Source of the DNA: Fistularia commersonii
Lineage: Eukaryota; Chordata; Actinopteri; Syngnathiformes; Fistulariidae
Length of the DNA: 64,000 nucleotides
Direction of reading: 5' to 3'
Assembly: GCA_037954325.1 (NCBI GenBank)
Contig: JBBMNZ010000001.1
Location: 5,448,374-5,512,373 of the forward strand
Position numbers and translations under genes: made by a program. The stretch's first letter is position 1. The number at the start of each line of letters is the position of its first letter. Shown in pieces: positions 1 through 10,086 of this stretch. The notes below the pieces were generated by a model. It searched no databases. It was not told the origin of the DNA and saw only the letters and a list, made by a program, of their open reading frames with translations.

Positions 1-1100
1 TTTGCATACAATGAAATAAACAAGAGTAGAGTAGTATGGGAAAATCATGTACAATTTCAGAATCAAACATAAAAAAAAAGAAACTGAAATGGAAAGGGGA
101 ATACAATATATATTTAGCTTAATGGGTCCAAGGCAATATCATTCATAAAGATATATTTTTGGACTTTTGTTTTTTTCAAACGTTTTAAAGATGATTTATA
201 CAATTGAACATTGTTTTTAAAGAAGGTAAAATGGGGCGTCATTTTTGCATTCTGTTTTTATGTACAAAGAACCTGGCCAAACATAAAATAATATTGGCAC
301 AGAGTTCATGTCTTTCGTTTTATAAAAGACAACCAAATGTTATGTCATCTCTTGAGAGAGAAACTGGTTAAGATGGAAATTTTTCTTAAATCCATTAAGT
401 TTAAGCCCTAAAACCATGTTCTTTTTCACATTAGAAAAATATATGGTTTGTGGTTTCAACATCTTCTTCACAAAATGTACAAATATCATCTTCAATATGA
501 AAAAGAAAGCTTGATAATTATTTAGATGGTTATTTAGATGTTATTCATAATTCAAAAGTGCATCTCTTTTGCCTTAGGGGGTATAGGTAGAGTAAAACGA
601 AACCTTAATAATTATTTAGATAGGTATTTTGATGTTCATAATTCAAAAGTGCATCTCATTAGCCTTAGGGGGTATAGGTTGAGTAGGATACACAGTTCTC
701 AGTTTTGCAATCAATTTTTTATCTTTTTTTTTAAATACCTATTTTACTCAGACGCCCAGGGAATACATTCTCGGTAAAACAATTTATATTAAAATAGTAG
801 CTGCATTTCCATTCAGAATTGACATTTTCTGGAGTGATGGCGAAGGCCATTGTGGTTGTATGGTTTGGTGTGTCATTATGTTTTAGGGAAGATATACAAA
901 TTCTCGGGCCAGTTACTTCATGAATTCTAATATGGGACGGTTACAGTTGGGTTTAGTAAAGAGGCTTCCTCAGTGCGACTGAATTATATTCAGCGTTATA
1001 TCAACGTTTCGACTTTTGGGGGAGAAGGAAAAGGCTCATGTTTGTTTGTAAAGTCGCGTTTATGTGTTTAAGATTCGTGAACAGACTAACAGGGTTGGTT
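1..1100. other. AT-rich flank without a recognisable gene
   Basis: No coding exon, RNA gene or transposon with a recognisable protein was found here on either strand. The only clear internal structure is the 92-bp tandem duplication listed separately. The sequence is AT-rich up to about 780 and becomes more GC-balanced towards the possible promoter near 1.1-1.4 kb. Confidence 0.5.
513..695. repeat. Two-copy tandem repeat, period 92 bp
   Basis: The block containing TTCAAAAGTGCATCTC starts at 551 and recurs at 643, a period of 92 bp. The flanking ATAATTATTTAGAT and CCTTAGGGGGTATAGG segments are repeated with it. The units differ at several bases, so this is an old local duplication. No coding function is evident. 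Confidence 0.75.
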
Positions 1101-1129
1101 TAACCGAGGCGCTCAGACCCGAGGCTAGC

Positions 1130-1372
1130 GGGTTAGCTTAAAGTTGTTAGCACTAGCAGAAACAGCAGGATGTCGCGTCACGGGCGCCAATCCGGATCTA
1201 ACCTCCAAAATACGAAACGACTTCGTGTGAAAGCGGTTTTTACCCAAAGCTGTGGCGAGTTTGGTCGTGATCCATGTTTTTTGCACGCAGTCTTGGCCCT
1301 CAGGTATGTCCCAGTAACCCATTCCGTCAGCGACGAAGGACACTGACTTTGAGCTGTGTTCTCGCGAGAACC
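1130..1372. other. Possible first exon(s) and TCTCGCGAGA promoter
   Basis: The palindrome TCTCGCGAGA lies at about 1361-1370 in a locally GC-rich stretch. This motif is known from promoters of vertebrate housekeeping genes. On the plus strand, an ATG near 1169 opens a reading frame of about 45 codons. It ends at a strong donor, CTCAG|GTATGTCC, near 1302. On the minus strand, a frame starting MGYWDIPEG near 1320 reaches a weaker possible donor (GGTAAAAACC). I do not recognise either peptide, and no downstream exon was identified. This may be a real first exon on one strand or chance. Confidence 0.25.
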
Positions 1373-1531
1373 GCGTGGCTCCGTCCGGGCAAATGTTGAC
1401 AAATGTTATAGCTCATTAATGCCACCTAGTGGAAAGGAGGATGACAAAAATGTCAACAAATACTTGTTTATTTTGATAGGATCCTGCAAACAACAAATCA
1501 ATCGAAAAACCTCCCCTTTAGATATCACTCC

Positions 1532-1532
<1 letters not shown>

Positions 1533-1615
<83 letters not shown>

Positions 1616-1668
1616 TATATATATACAAAATTTTATATTATATACATACATATATATATATTAGCAAG
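1533..1668. repeat. Compound microsatellite (TC)n(AC)n(TA)n
   Basis: A run of TC dinucleotides is followed by AC dinucleotides and then by TA-rich repeats. Open frames across it (Ser-Leu or Thr-His runs) are repeat artefacts, not genes. Confidence 0.95.
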
Positions 1669-1907
1669 TCACGAATGTTGGGGTTTATGTTGACGCTTGT
1701 TTTCTGTGCAATTTATGGGGTTGCTGGGAATTTTGTGGGTGTGGTTTGGGGTGCAAGAAATTCTGTCTTTTTTTTTTACCTGGAGTTGAACGGGAACAGT
1801 TAGTTGTATTGCAGGCTTCTGTGGTGTGGCTGTGGCCAACAACAGCTATGGCTTATTAAGTGGACGTTTTACCATCAACCAGGTGTTTTCCTTGACTAAA
1901 ACGCTAC

Positions 1908-1918
1908 AATATATATAA

Positions 1919-1952
<34 letters not shown>

Positions 1953-1982
1953 ATATATGTATATAAATATATATATATACAT
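1908..1982. repeat. AT/GT microsatellite
   Basis: A low-complexity run of TA repeats with an embedded GT run and more TA. It separates the unique left flank from the first array-derived sequence. Confidence 0.9.
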
Positions 1983-1984
1983 AA

Positions 1985-2075
1985 GTGTGGTCGGACAGAA
2001 AAGGCAGGAAGAACGAGAGGAGGAAGGACGGGACCGAAGCAGGTCTCACCTCATCTTCCTGCTGCTGCCCAAAAA
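1985..2075 (-). pseudogene. Orphan IFIT exon 1 relic at the left edge of the array
   Basis: The minus strand here matches exon 1 of the IFIT genes to the right. It has the ATG at 2054-2052 followed by AG and a good donor (GTGAGACC), preceded by the GCAGCAGGAAG-type leader. A purine-rich tract follows on the plus strand, as in the IFIT introns. No exon 2 exists to its left. The sequence after about 2,100 is an RTE fragment, so the gene this exon served has been lost. Confidence 0.6.
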
Positions 2076-2104
2076 ACCCCATTCAAACCCCAGCTCAGTC
2101 CCCC

Positions 2105-2330
2105 AGCTATTGGAAGATGGATGCTAGAATTGGAGCTGCCAGGCAGGAGGTCTCAAGGAAGACCAAAGAGAAGATTTATGGATGGAGCGAGAGAGGATAT
2201 GAAGGTGGTTGGTGTGAGAGAGGAGGATCTAGAGAATAGGGTTAGATGGAGAAAGTTGATTCGCTGTGGTGACCTCTGAAAGGAAAAGCTGAAAGGAAAT
2301 GAAGAAGAGGTTTGATTGACAGCTAATGCC
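2105..2330 (+). mobile_element. 3'-terminal fragment of an RTE-like LINE
   Basis: The plus strand encodes LELPGRRSQGRPKRRF and VRWRKLI. These match the C-terminal end of the reverse-transcriptase ORF of the longer RTE-like element at 15,965-17,492. After its stop come AAAGGAAATGAAGAAGAGG-type purine repeats, resembling that element's 3' end. It is about 200 bp, severely 5'-truncated and not functional. Confidence 0.75.
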
Positions 2331-2428
2331 GACTGAATGAGAATCATGTTGATATTTGATAAACCAATCAACTTCCCTCCACCGACCTCACAACACACAC
2401 ACATTGTGCAGACTTTTGGTACACAGGC

Positions 2429-2434
2429 TTTATT
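2429..2434 (-). terminator. Candidate polyadenylation signal of IFIT gene A
   Basis: AATAAA on the minus strand lies about 535 bp after the stop codon of gene A, in the block that follows every IFIT copy. The equivalent signal of gene B is at 6184-6189, and that of gene C at 13184-13189. Confidence 0.55.
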
Positions 2435-2967
2435 GGCACACAGTCCTTTGAACAGCAGAGAGCGCACTTTTACAGACGTAGCGCCACACAGGACGGAAGA
2501 GGGAAACAGCAGGGTCAGCTGGCTGTAAATCTGCTGGATTAACCGTAAGAACAGGGACATAACAAGAACCTGGAACTCACTCAAGAGGACAAAGATGAAG
2601 ATGAAGGTGGTGGAGAAAGCACATCAGAAGCCACCAAAGGGCGACCAAGGTTGACATCGAAAGAGCAAAGAGCAAAAAAATCACCCTTTTTTTGTTGCAT
2701 TTATATCATGTATTAATTGCAGTTTAATAATTGATTAAAGACAGACATGTGAAAGTCAGGAGAGATAAAATTCAAAAGCAGTGCTTAAGATCAACCCATT
2801 TATAGAATTATTCACTTGTTGTATGTTTGCGGTTGCTATTTCCAGTTGTTTTCTCTTCACTATCTCTTTGATCCTCACTAATATTTTAAAAGCTGAGGGG
2901 GTTTGAATATTGGAGTTGAAATCAGGGATGAAACTGCAGTCCCTGAATGGGCTTCTGGGTGCAGACA

Positions 2968-4832
2968 CTAGGGGGCCTGTGGCTGAGGCTCCTCGGGCTC
3001 CTCCAGGTTTTCCAGAAACTCCTGGATATCCTGCCATCCTGGGGTCCTCCCTCGTTCCACAAGCTTCCTCAGGGTTGAAATGCTGCTCTTACGGTAGAAG
3101 GACTGGATGGGGATCTTTGCCGCCATCTGATGGTACCGGATGGACTTCTTTGTTTCCCGTCGCTCATAGAACAAGTACTTTGCGTACTGGTTGTAAACCA
3201 CTTGCAACTCAGCAGGCTCCAGCTTCTTCTGGATCAGCTCCTGGTAGATCTGTTCAGCCTTGGGCATGTTGCCAGAGTTGGCGTAGATGTTTGCCAGATT
3301 TATTTTCTTGACCATACAGGAGTGGGGGTAAAGGGAAATGACCTCCTTGTGGAGGAGCACTGCTCTATCCACCTTGCTCGGGCTGAGGCGAGACTCCCTC
3401 CTGAAGACGATCCTCCAGTAGTAGCAAAGGGCAGCGCATCTCTTCAGGTACCGTTCATCTGGATGGTTTCTCAGAGCCTCCTCTGCCAGGTCAATGGCTT
3501 CATCCAGGAGCTCTAGGTTTCTGTAAACTCTCAGCAGGGGTTTCAAACCGCCGTAGCTGCTGACTGGGTTCTCCAGGACCCTGGCCACCATCTCCAGGGC
3601 TTCATCCTTCACATCCTCCCCTTGTTCTCCCCGTAGCTTGATGTTTTCCACAGCTATGCGTATGTTCTCTGGATCCAGCTCAAGAGCTCTTCTCAGTTTC
3701 TCCACGATGTCTGGATCCAGTGGTCCATCACAATGCTTTTTGCTTTTCAGTAACAGTATTGCCTGGCTGCTGAGAAACTCCGGCATGCCAGGCTGCATTT
3801 CCAAAGCTCTATCGAAGTATTTGATGGCCTGAAGTTGCTTCTCTGGACCAAACTTCATCAGGTTCCAAGCCTTTTCGGCACAGATCTCGGGATGAAGCTC
3901 ACCCTCAGTTGGCGGAGGGTATCTGTCCAGCAGGGTGGCGACCATGGACAGGTACTCCTGACTCTCCTCCTCCTGACCCTGTTGGTGGTGCAGCCAGGCC
4001 AGGTTGCCATAGTTGACTATCAGCCAGGGGCCGTCCTTTGAGCCGCGCCCGGCCTGGCGGAAGCCCTCGGCAGCCTTGCTGAAGAATTCGTGGGCGTCGT
4101 CATGTTGGCCAAGCCGGTAATGGATGTACCCCTGCAGGTTTTTGATGTGACCCAGCCAGCTGTTCCCCTCTTCAGTGCCGATATCCTCCAGGTTTTCCAG
4201 GCGACGTCTATAACTTGCAGGAGAGGAGTCCAGGTCCCAGGTGAAGTGGCACTCAAGGTCCTCCAGCTTGGGACTCGGGGTCGACTGGTTCTGGGTGGCA
4301 CTGATGAGAAAAAAAAGAAAAAACACAAGGTGTCAATGACCACTAGGGCGGCGCTGGGGGATCCTGGACTTGGGAGGTTCCCCTTTCAGCAGAAGAGAAC
4401 AAAGAGGAGGAGGAAAAGGAGGAGGGTAGAACCAACAGCATACTGAACAAACCAAATAATCCAATTCTAAGCATAATCATGTACAGATGTTTGTGGAAAC
4501 CAGAGCCCGCCTACCCAATGTGGAGCCCGACAGCAGATTTTATATGGCACTGCCCCACCCCATCTGCCGTTTTACAAACTCTTACCCTTACTTAAGATAT
4601 CAAATTTCATCGTTTTCGCCATCGTCTTTAAATTGGCCATTGTTTTACATTTGAATACATGTGAAATATTACATTTTAAGAGGTAATAGCAATAACTAGT
4701 TTTAATCTCAACCAGAATCATTTTAATCTCCATATGTACAGTCAACACAAGAGTGTGACACAGTATGACATCACTATAAAATATCATTTAAAAGAAGTGA
4801 TTTCAATCCAAGGCAAGACACTGGTGTGGCAA

Positions 4833-4867
<35 letters not shown>

Positions 4868-5117
4868 CAGACAGGAAAGAGTGATATCAAGGAACAAAGT
4901 AGAAAATTAAGGGAGGCAGGGAAGGAATTCGGGAAGGAGAGGAAGAGGAAAAGGTCTGCAGAAAAAGGTAAGGAGGCAAGGAAAAAGTGAAGGATGGAAT
5001 AGAGGAGGGAAGGAGAGGAAAAGGGAAATGCAGGGAGATGGAAAGCAGGAAGAATGAGAGAGGAAGATAAGATAAGAGAGGAGGAAGGAGCTGTAACAGA
5101 AACAGGTCTAACCTCAT
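2968..5117 (-). CDS. ifit: IFIT gene A, interferon-induced TPR protein (445 aa)
   Basis: The CDS is complement(join(2968..4300, 5113..5117)). Exon 1 gives ATG-AG and a GTTAGA donor. The acceptor CTCATCAG abuts 4300, so the protein begins MSATQNQSTPSPK. The 445-residue product consists of TPR-type helical repeats across roughly residues 50-405. Landmarks are GTEEGNSWLGHI (43-54), PWLIVNYGNLAWLH (93-106), HPEICAEKAW (138-147), NPVSSYGGLKPLL (246-258) and DRAVLLHKEVISLYPHS (313-329). The two-exon structure and these motifs identify the IFIT family. Family members are cytosolic antiviral proteins, and mammalian ones bind 5'-triphosphate or cap-0 RNA. It is the left-most intact copy. Its intron (812 bp) lacks the LINE-derived block found in genes B-F. 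It carries the best ISRE of the array, so it is the likeliest strong interferon responder. Longer frames starting inside the intron (near 4326) are rejected. Confidence 0.93.
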
Positions 5118-5161
5118 CCTTCTGCTGCTTCCGGTCGTCTGCCCGTCCGCGCACCCGCGAC

Positions 5162-5223
5162 AATTTATCTAAGAGGGGTGGGGGGGTTACGTTTATGTTT
5201 TTGGAGAAACGAAACCGAAACTC
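5162..5223 (-). promoter_or_regulatory. Promoter of IFIT gene A: ISRE and TATA-like box
   Basis: On the plus strand, GAAACGAAACCGAAACTC (5206-5223) contains GAAACCGAAACT, a perfect GAAANNGAAA ISRE of the kind bound by ISGF3/IRFs. On the minus strand, a degenerate TATA (TTAGATAAATTG, 5163-5174) lies about 50 bp upstream of the ATG, implying a leader of only 20-30 nt. Other copies have TATATAAAT here, so A has the best ISRE but the weakest TATA box. Confidence 0.8.
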
Positions 5224-5289
5224 GGGAAGGTGTTCGCGCGCATGCGCAGATGCACACATACACATTGGGGCCTTCTTTAAGGTGTGGTT

Positions 5290-6540
5290 ACGCAGACTAC
5301 AATAATAATATTGTTATTACTGTAACTGAGGGTTAATGAAAATCCCCTACAACTACAATCCCCAACTACAAAATGACAAATTCGGAGACTCCACTTGCTC
5401 CCGTCTTTATTTTTCTTCCGTCTCACACCATCAGTGCCCAGAAACACCCACATACCACACTTTTGCTCTCTTTTAAGGCTTCAAATCCATCAGGATGTCA
5501 CAGTTGTATTCTAATAAAGGACCTGCTATTATTACACGTTTATTGACTAGATCAAAAATTATGTGACATGCATTTTAAAATAAAAGCGTCTTAAAAGCTC
5601 AAGCTGGTCCCTGGATGAAGGTGATAAAGTATGAGAAAAGGTGTTGAAAAAGGATTAAGTTAAATTAATATTTATTATATATCTATCTACGTATATGTTG
5701 CACATTATTTATTATTTTAATACTAATTTGGGGTAAATGTGTTGGCATTACATTTGTCATGCTTTGCAATCAGCACATACCACCCAACTGACTTACAATC
5801 CAACAGAAATGGCCGTTTTGAAACAACTACTTTCCTGTGTGATTTCCATCCATTGCTGGTATTTCAGGGGGTGTCTATTTATTTTGTTACACATCACTCA
5901 ATCAGCACACACTGACCGATTGAATTGGATCAAAAATGCAAAAATGTTCGACTGACAGGATATGCTGACTGCTTGAGAATCATGTTGGTCCTCGATAGAC
6001 CTATCTACTTCCCTCCACATTCTTTGCAACACACACACACACACAGACACACGCATACAACACAATGTGCAGACTTTTGGTGCACATGCTTTAGAATAGA
6101 ATGGAACTTTATTAATTTCAAAGGAAATTCTTCTGCTGGAAAGCTCCAACATTACATATATATATATATATTCACTCACAAAGTTTATTGGTATAAAGTC
6201 CTAGGAACAGCAGAGGGCGCACTTTTGCAAAGGAAACACTGGCAAGAAAAAAACTCTCTTTTTTTGTTGCCTTTATAGCATGTATTAATTGTAGGTTATA
6301 AGTGATTAATACAGTTATGTTAAAGTCAGTAAAGATAAAATTCAAAAGCAGTACTTAAGAACAACCCAATCATAGAATTATTCATCCTTTTCTTGTTCAC
6401 TTGTTGTATGGTTGCGGTTGCTATTTCCAGTTGTTTTCTCTTCGCTGTCTCTTTGATCCTCATTAATATTTTAAAAGCTGAGGGGGTTTGAATATTGGAG
6501 CTGAAATCAGGGATGAAACTGCAGTCCCTGCATGGGCTTC
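5290..6540. other. Array spacer between IFIT genes A and B
   Basis: No coding sequence was found. The spacer contains the block around CATCAGGATGTCACAG (~5,492), which recurs near 12.6, 22.2, 30.8 and 36.1 kb. It also has a CA-rich stretch near 6,030 and the 3'UTR of gene B with a candidate AATAAA (minus) at 6184-6189. It represents the ancestral spacer between units. The A-to-B stop-codon distance is 3,585 bp. Confidence 0.6.
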
Positions 6541-6552
6541 TGGGTGCAGACA

Positions 6553-8666
6553 CTAGGGGGCCTGTGGCTGAGGCTCCTCGGGCTCCTCCAGGTTTTTCAG
6601 AAACTCCTGGATATCCTGCCATCCTGGGGTCCTCCCTCGTTCCACGAGCTTCCTCAGCGTGTAAATGCTGTTCTTACGGTGGAAGGACTGGATGGGGATC
6701 TTTGCCGCCATCTGATGGTACCGGATGGACTCCTCAGACTTCTCTAACTTGAAGTACAAGTACTTTGCGTACTGGTTGTAAACCACTTGCAACTCAGCAG
6801 GCTTCATCTCCTCCTTGATCAGCTCCTGGTAGATCTGTTCAGCCCTGCGCATGTAGACGGATTTGGCGTAGATGTTTGCTAGATTTTTTTTCTCGTCCAG
6901 ACAGGAGTGGGGGTAAAGGGAAATGACCTCCTTGTGGAGGAGCACTGCTCTATCCACCTGGATCGGGCTGAGGCAAGACTCCTTCCTGGAGACGATCCAC
7001 CAGTTGTAGCAAAGGGCAGCGCATCTCTTCAGGTAGCGTTCATCTGGATGGTTTCTCAGAGCCTCCTCTGCCAGATTGATGGCTTCATCCAGGGGCTTCA
7101 GTTTTTTGTAAATTTTCAGCAGGGGTTTCAAACCGCCGTAGCTGCTGACCGGGTTCTCCAAGACCCTGGCGGCCATCTCCTGGGCTTCATCCTTCACATC
7201 CTCCCCTTGATCTCCCCGCAGCTTGATGTATTCCACAGCCATGCGTGTGTTCTCTGGATCCAGCTCTACAACTCTTCTCAGTTTCTCCACGATGTCTGGG
7301 TTCAGCCGTTTATCAATATACTTTTTCCTTTTCAGTAACACCATTACCTGGCTGCTGAGGCAGTCCGGCAGGTCGGGTTGCATCTCCAAAGCTCTCTCGA
7401 AGTATTCGATGGCCTGAAGTTGTTTTTCCGGACCACGCATCATCAGGTTCCAAGCCTTTTCGGCACAGATCTCAGGATGAAGCTCACCCTCAGTTGGTGG
7501 AGGGTATCTGTCCAGCAGGGTGGCGACCATGGACAGGTACTCCTGACTCTCCTCTTCCTGACCCTGGTGGTGGTGCAGCCAGGCCAGGTTGCCATAGTTG
7601 ACTATCAGCCAGGGGCCGTCCTCTGAGCCGCGCCCAGCCCGGCGGAAGCCCTCGGCAGCCTCGCTGAAAAATTGGTGGGCGTCGTCATGGTGACCTAGCT
7701 GGTAGTGGATGTACCCCTGCAGGTTTTTGATGTGACCCAGCCAGCTGTTCCCCTCTTCAGTGCCAATATCCTCCAGGTATTCCAGGCGACGTCGATAACT
7801 TTCAGGGGAGGAGTCCAGGTCCCAGGTGAAGTGGCACTCAAGGTTCTCCAGCTTGGGACTCGGGGTCGATGGGTTCTGGGTGGCACTGATGAGAAAAAAA
7901 TCACAAGGCAGAAGGTGTCAATGACCACCAGGGCGGCACTGTGGGATCTAGGAGTTGGGAGGTTCCCCTTTCAGAAGAGGAGGACCAGGATGAGGAGGGT
8001 AGAACCAACAGCGTACTGAACAAACCAAAGAATCCAAATCCAAGCATGATCATGTACAGAAACCAGAGACCGCCCAAATTAATGCGGAGCCCTAGAGCAG
8101 ATTTTATTTGGCACTACCCCCCCACCTGCCATTTTATATACACAAACAAAAGATAGAGAATAGAACTTTATTAATCCCCAAGGATATTCTTTTGCCCCTC
8201 CTTGGGCTGCCACGTGGTGAAGGGGCTTGTGCATCCATTGATCATTGCAGCTATTTTTTCGGGGGCTTTATGTCCCTGGAGCGTCACCCAAGGCAAACAG
8301 TTCCCCAGTGAGGGACCAGAAAAAGCGTGACTCAGAAGACCTCATCAAGAACAGCATAACTGGACCCCCGACTCAGTGCCTGTACGTTGGGGTTCAAGAC
8401 TGCGGACAAGAGGGTGTGACCTAAGGAAGGCACACACACAGGAAAATAAGTGTTTTCAATCCAAGGCAAGAAGGCAGGGAAGGAACTCGGGAAGGGGACA
8501 AAGAGGAGAGGGGTGTGCAGGAACAAGGTAAGGAGGCAGGGAAGAAAGGAAAGACGGAAAAAAGGAGGGGGAAAGGGGAACTGTACCGAGAAAGAAAGGC
8601 AAGAAGAGTGACAGGGGAGGATAAGTGAGAAGAAAGGAGCTGTGACAGAAACAGGTCTAACCTCAT
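6553..8666 (-). CDS. ifit: IFIT gene B, interferon-induced TPR protein (445 aa)
   Basis: The CDS is complement(join(6553..7885, 8662..8666)). The frame is open from the CTCATCAG acceptor to the stop, with no indel. Residue 1 comes from exon 1, and the protein starts MSATQNPSTPSPK. It is the same length as A and has the same TPR landmarks. Family role as in A: cytosolic interferon-induced RNA-binding effector. Its C-terminal half is distinctive (CYNWWIVSRKESCLSP, SVYMRRAEQIYQEL, YLYFKLEKSEES), looking intermediate between the A/C and E-G types. Intron 1 (776 bp) contains a LINE-derived block and a short purine-rich tract. The ISRE-like motif is degenerate, and a solo LTR sits directly upstream of it. 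B may therefore be less interferon-responsive or be regulated from the LTR; this is inference. Confidence 0.9.
8137..8440 (-). mobile_element. LINE-derived 3' block inside IFIT intron 1
   Basis: On the minus strand the block ends in TTAATAAAGTTCTATTC, a typical fish LINE 3' tail. It is preceded by CACCACGTGGCAGC- and GACCCTCCAGGG-type sequence. Equivalent blocks occur in the introns of psi1 (~11,000), C (~15,090), psi2 (~18,310), psi3 (~20,630), D (~25,340), psi4 (~29,210), E (~33,370) and F (~38,600). They are absent from A and G. I cannot assign the exact LINE family by eye. The block is a marker of common descent for the inner copies. Confidence 0.6.
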
Positions 8667-8711
8667 CCTCCTGCGGCTTCTGGTCATCTGCCAGTCTGCG
8701 CACCAGCGACA

Positions 8712-8776
8712 ATTTATATAAGAGGGAGAGAGGTGGAGGGTAAGTTTATATTTTGAGAGAAACAAAACCAAAACTC
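8712..8776 (-). promoter_or_regulatory. Promoter of IFIT gene B: TATA box and decayed ISRE
   Basis: A good TATA (minus CTTATATAAATT, about 8712-8722) precedes the ATG by about 50 bp. The ISRE position (8759-8776) reads GAAACAAAACCAAAACTC. Compared with gene A, two of the three GAAA half-sites have become AAAA, so the GAAANNGAAA core is lost. Confidence 0.7.
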
Positions 8777-8789
8777 GGAATGATGTATG

Positions 8790-9404
8790 TGTCACGAGGC
8801 GCTGGGGCGGACTCGAGCAGGGAACCACACTTCAGAGCAGAGATGGATGGTTGAAAGCGCTTTTATTGGGTTGACACGGCAGGGCAGGTTGCAGACGGGA
8901 CGGGTTGCAGACGGGACTGCAGAGGCTGGGTCTCACCGGGACGGGTTGCAGACGGGACAGGACGGGGCTGGTTGCAGACGGGACAGGTTGCAGACGGGAC
9001 AGGATGCAGGGTCTCACCAGGACGGGTTGCAGACGGAGCTGGTTGCAGACTGGTCGGGTTGCGGGAGGGTACAGAGGTCACACCGGCCGACTGGGTTCGG
9101 TCGTGGCAAGGAATGGGGTCCGGTCGTGGCAGGGCTCTGCGAGCCACAATGGGAGGAATGAGGTCCGGTCATGGGAGGGGTGAGGTCCGGTCATGGGAGG
9201 GGTGAGGTCCGGTCGTAGCAGGGCTCTCGCGAGCCACAATGGCAGGGATGGGGACCGGTCCTGGCAGGGCTTCACAGTGGTCTGTGAGGGCCACGATCCC
9301 CCGGCACCAGGCAGAGCGTGCCGCTGCCCTTTATAGGGATCTTGGTTAGCGGCATCTGCTGCAGCTGGCGCCAATTACGATAGGGATCAGGTGTGAACCC
9401 TGAC
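8790..9404 (-). mobile_element. Solo LTR inserted next to the gene B promoter
   Basis: This 615-bp insertion has TGTCA...TGACA ends and is flanked by the 5-bp direct repeat GTATG (8785-8789 and 9405-9409). The empty site is visible in sister copies, where ...GATGTATGC... is continuous. On the minus strand it has a TATA motif (CCCTATAAAGGG, 9327-9338) and AATAAA (8862-8867), the order expected of U3-R-U5. Internal tandem units related to GGTTGCAGACGGGAC fill about 8,885-9,075, with further repeats at 9,110-9,260. No internal retroviral or Gypsy coding sequence is present, so it is a solo LTR. The superfamily is unresolved. It is in the same orientation as gene B and ends about 13 bp from the ISRE position. 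Confidence 0.85.
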
Positions 9405-9505
9405 AGTATGCGTGCACACATGCACACATTTTCTTCTATAAGGTGTGGTTGTTCAGACTTCAACAATAAAATTGGTATTACTGCGAGGGAGGGGAGATTT
9501 TACAC

Positions 9506-9770
9506 AAAATTGCCCCAAATGCCCCGCCTCTGGCCCAATGACAGCTGGGATCGGCATCCGGATGAATTCTAGAAAAGGTTCCCCCACAGCTCTGAGTGCA
9601 GGATAAGCTGCAGACACTGGATGAGTGGACGGTGTGTTGGAGTTACACTCGTCATGCATTAGCAATCAGCGCACAACACCCGACTCAATCAATAATGCAA
9701 AAATGTTTGATTGACAGCTAGTGCCAACTTCTTTAGAATCATGTTGGTACCTGATAGACAGATGTAAGGA
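9506..9770. repeat. Array junction module with a widespread fish repeat
   Basis: The block holds TGACAGCTGGGATCGGCATC, a segment resembling a widely dispersed teleost repeat, followed by GTGGACGGTGTGTTGGAG and TTGATTGACAGCTAGTGCC. It recurs at about 19,150-19,400, 26,160-26,400, 34,240-34,460 and 39,490-39,720, marking the boundary between array units. It is non-coding. Confidence 0.6.
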
Positions 9771-9774
9771 ATAG

Positions 9775-10085
9775 TAAGGAAGTTGAAAATAAAGGGAGGC
9801 AGGGAATGAACGGAAGGGGGAAAAAAAAGGAGACGGGTCTAGAGAAAAAAATGTAAGGAGACAATGAAGAAGGGAAGGGTGGAAGAGGAGGGATGAGAGG
9901 AAAAGGGAGCTGCAGGGAGATGGAAAGCAGGAAGAATGAGGAAGATAAGAGAGGAGGAAGGAGCTCTGACAGAAACGGCTCTCATTCTCCTGTTATATCT
10001 GAGGGGTTGGGTAAGTTTACACTTCTGGAGAAACAAAACTGGTGTAAGGTGTGGTGATGCAGATGACAATAATAACATCAGTATT
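9775..10085 (-). pseudogene. Relic IFIT intron, exon 1 and promoter fused to psi1
   Basis: The purine-rich tract and the following GACAGAAACGGCTCTCAT segment match IFIT intron and exon 1 on the minus strand. The sequence after the ATG reads AGAGCC, so the donor GT is missing. A TATA-like element and GGAGAAACAAAACTGG, an IRF-like motif, lie upstream. It is one of seven such relic modules. Confidence 0.6.
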
Positions 10086-10086
10086 A

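Noticed and set aside
2153..2584. Minus-strand 143-residue frame left of gene A
   Set aside because: It starts at a non-ATG codon, crosses an RTE fragment and array spacer in antisense, and has no family similarity.
4301..4326. Gene A reading frame starting MFFLFFLIS inside the intron
   Set aside because: The segment is the pyrimidine tract of the acceptor CTCATCAG. A conserved exon 1 (ATGAG|GT) restores the family-typical MSATQ start in all copies.
8880..9260. GGTTGCAGACGGGAC repeats as a CRISPR-like or independent minisatellite array
   Set aside because: The units are adjacent and degenerate without unique spacers, the genome is eukaryotic, and the whole block lies inside a solo LTR with clear ends.
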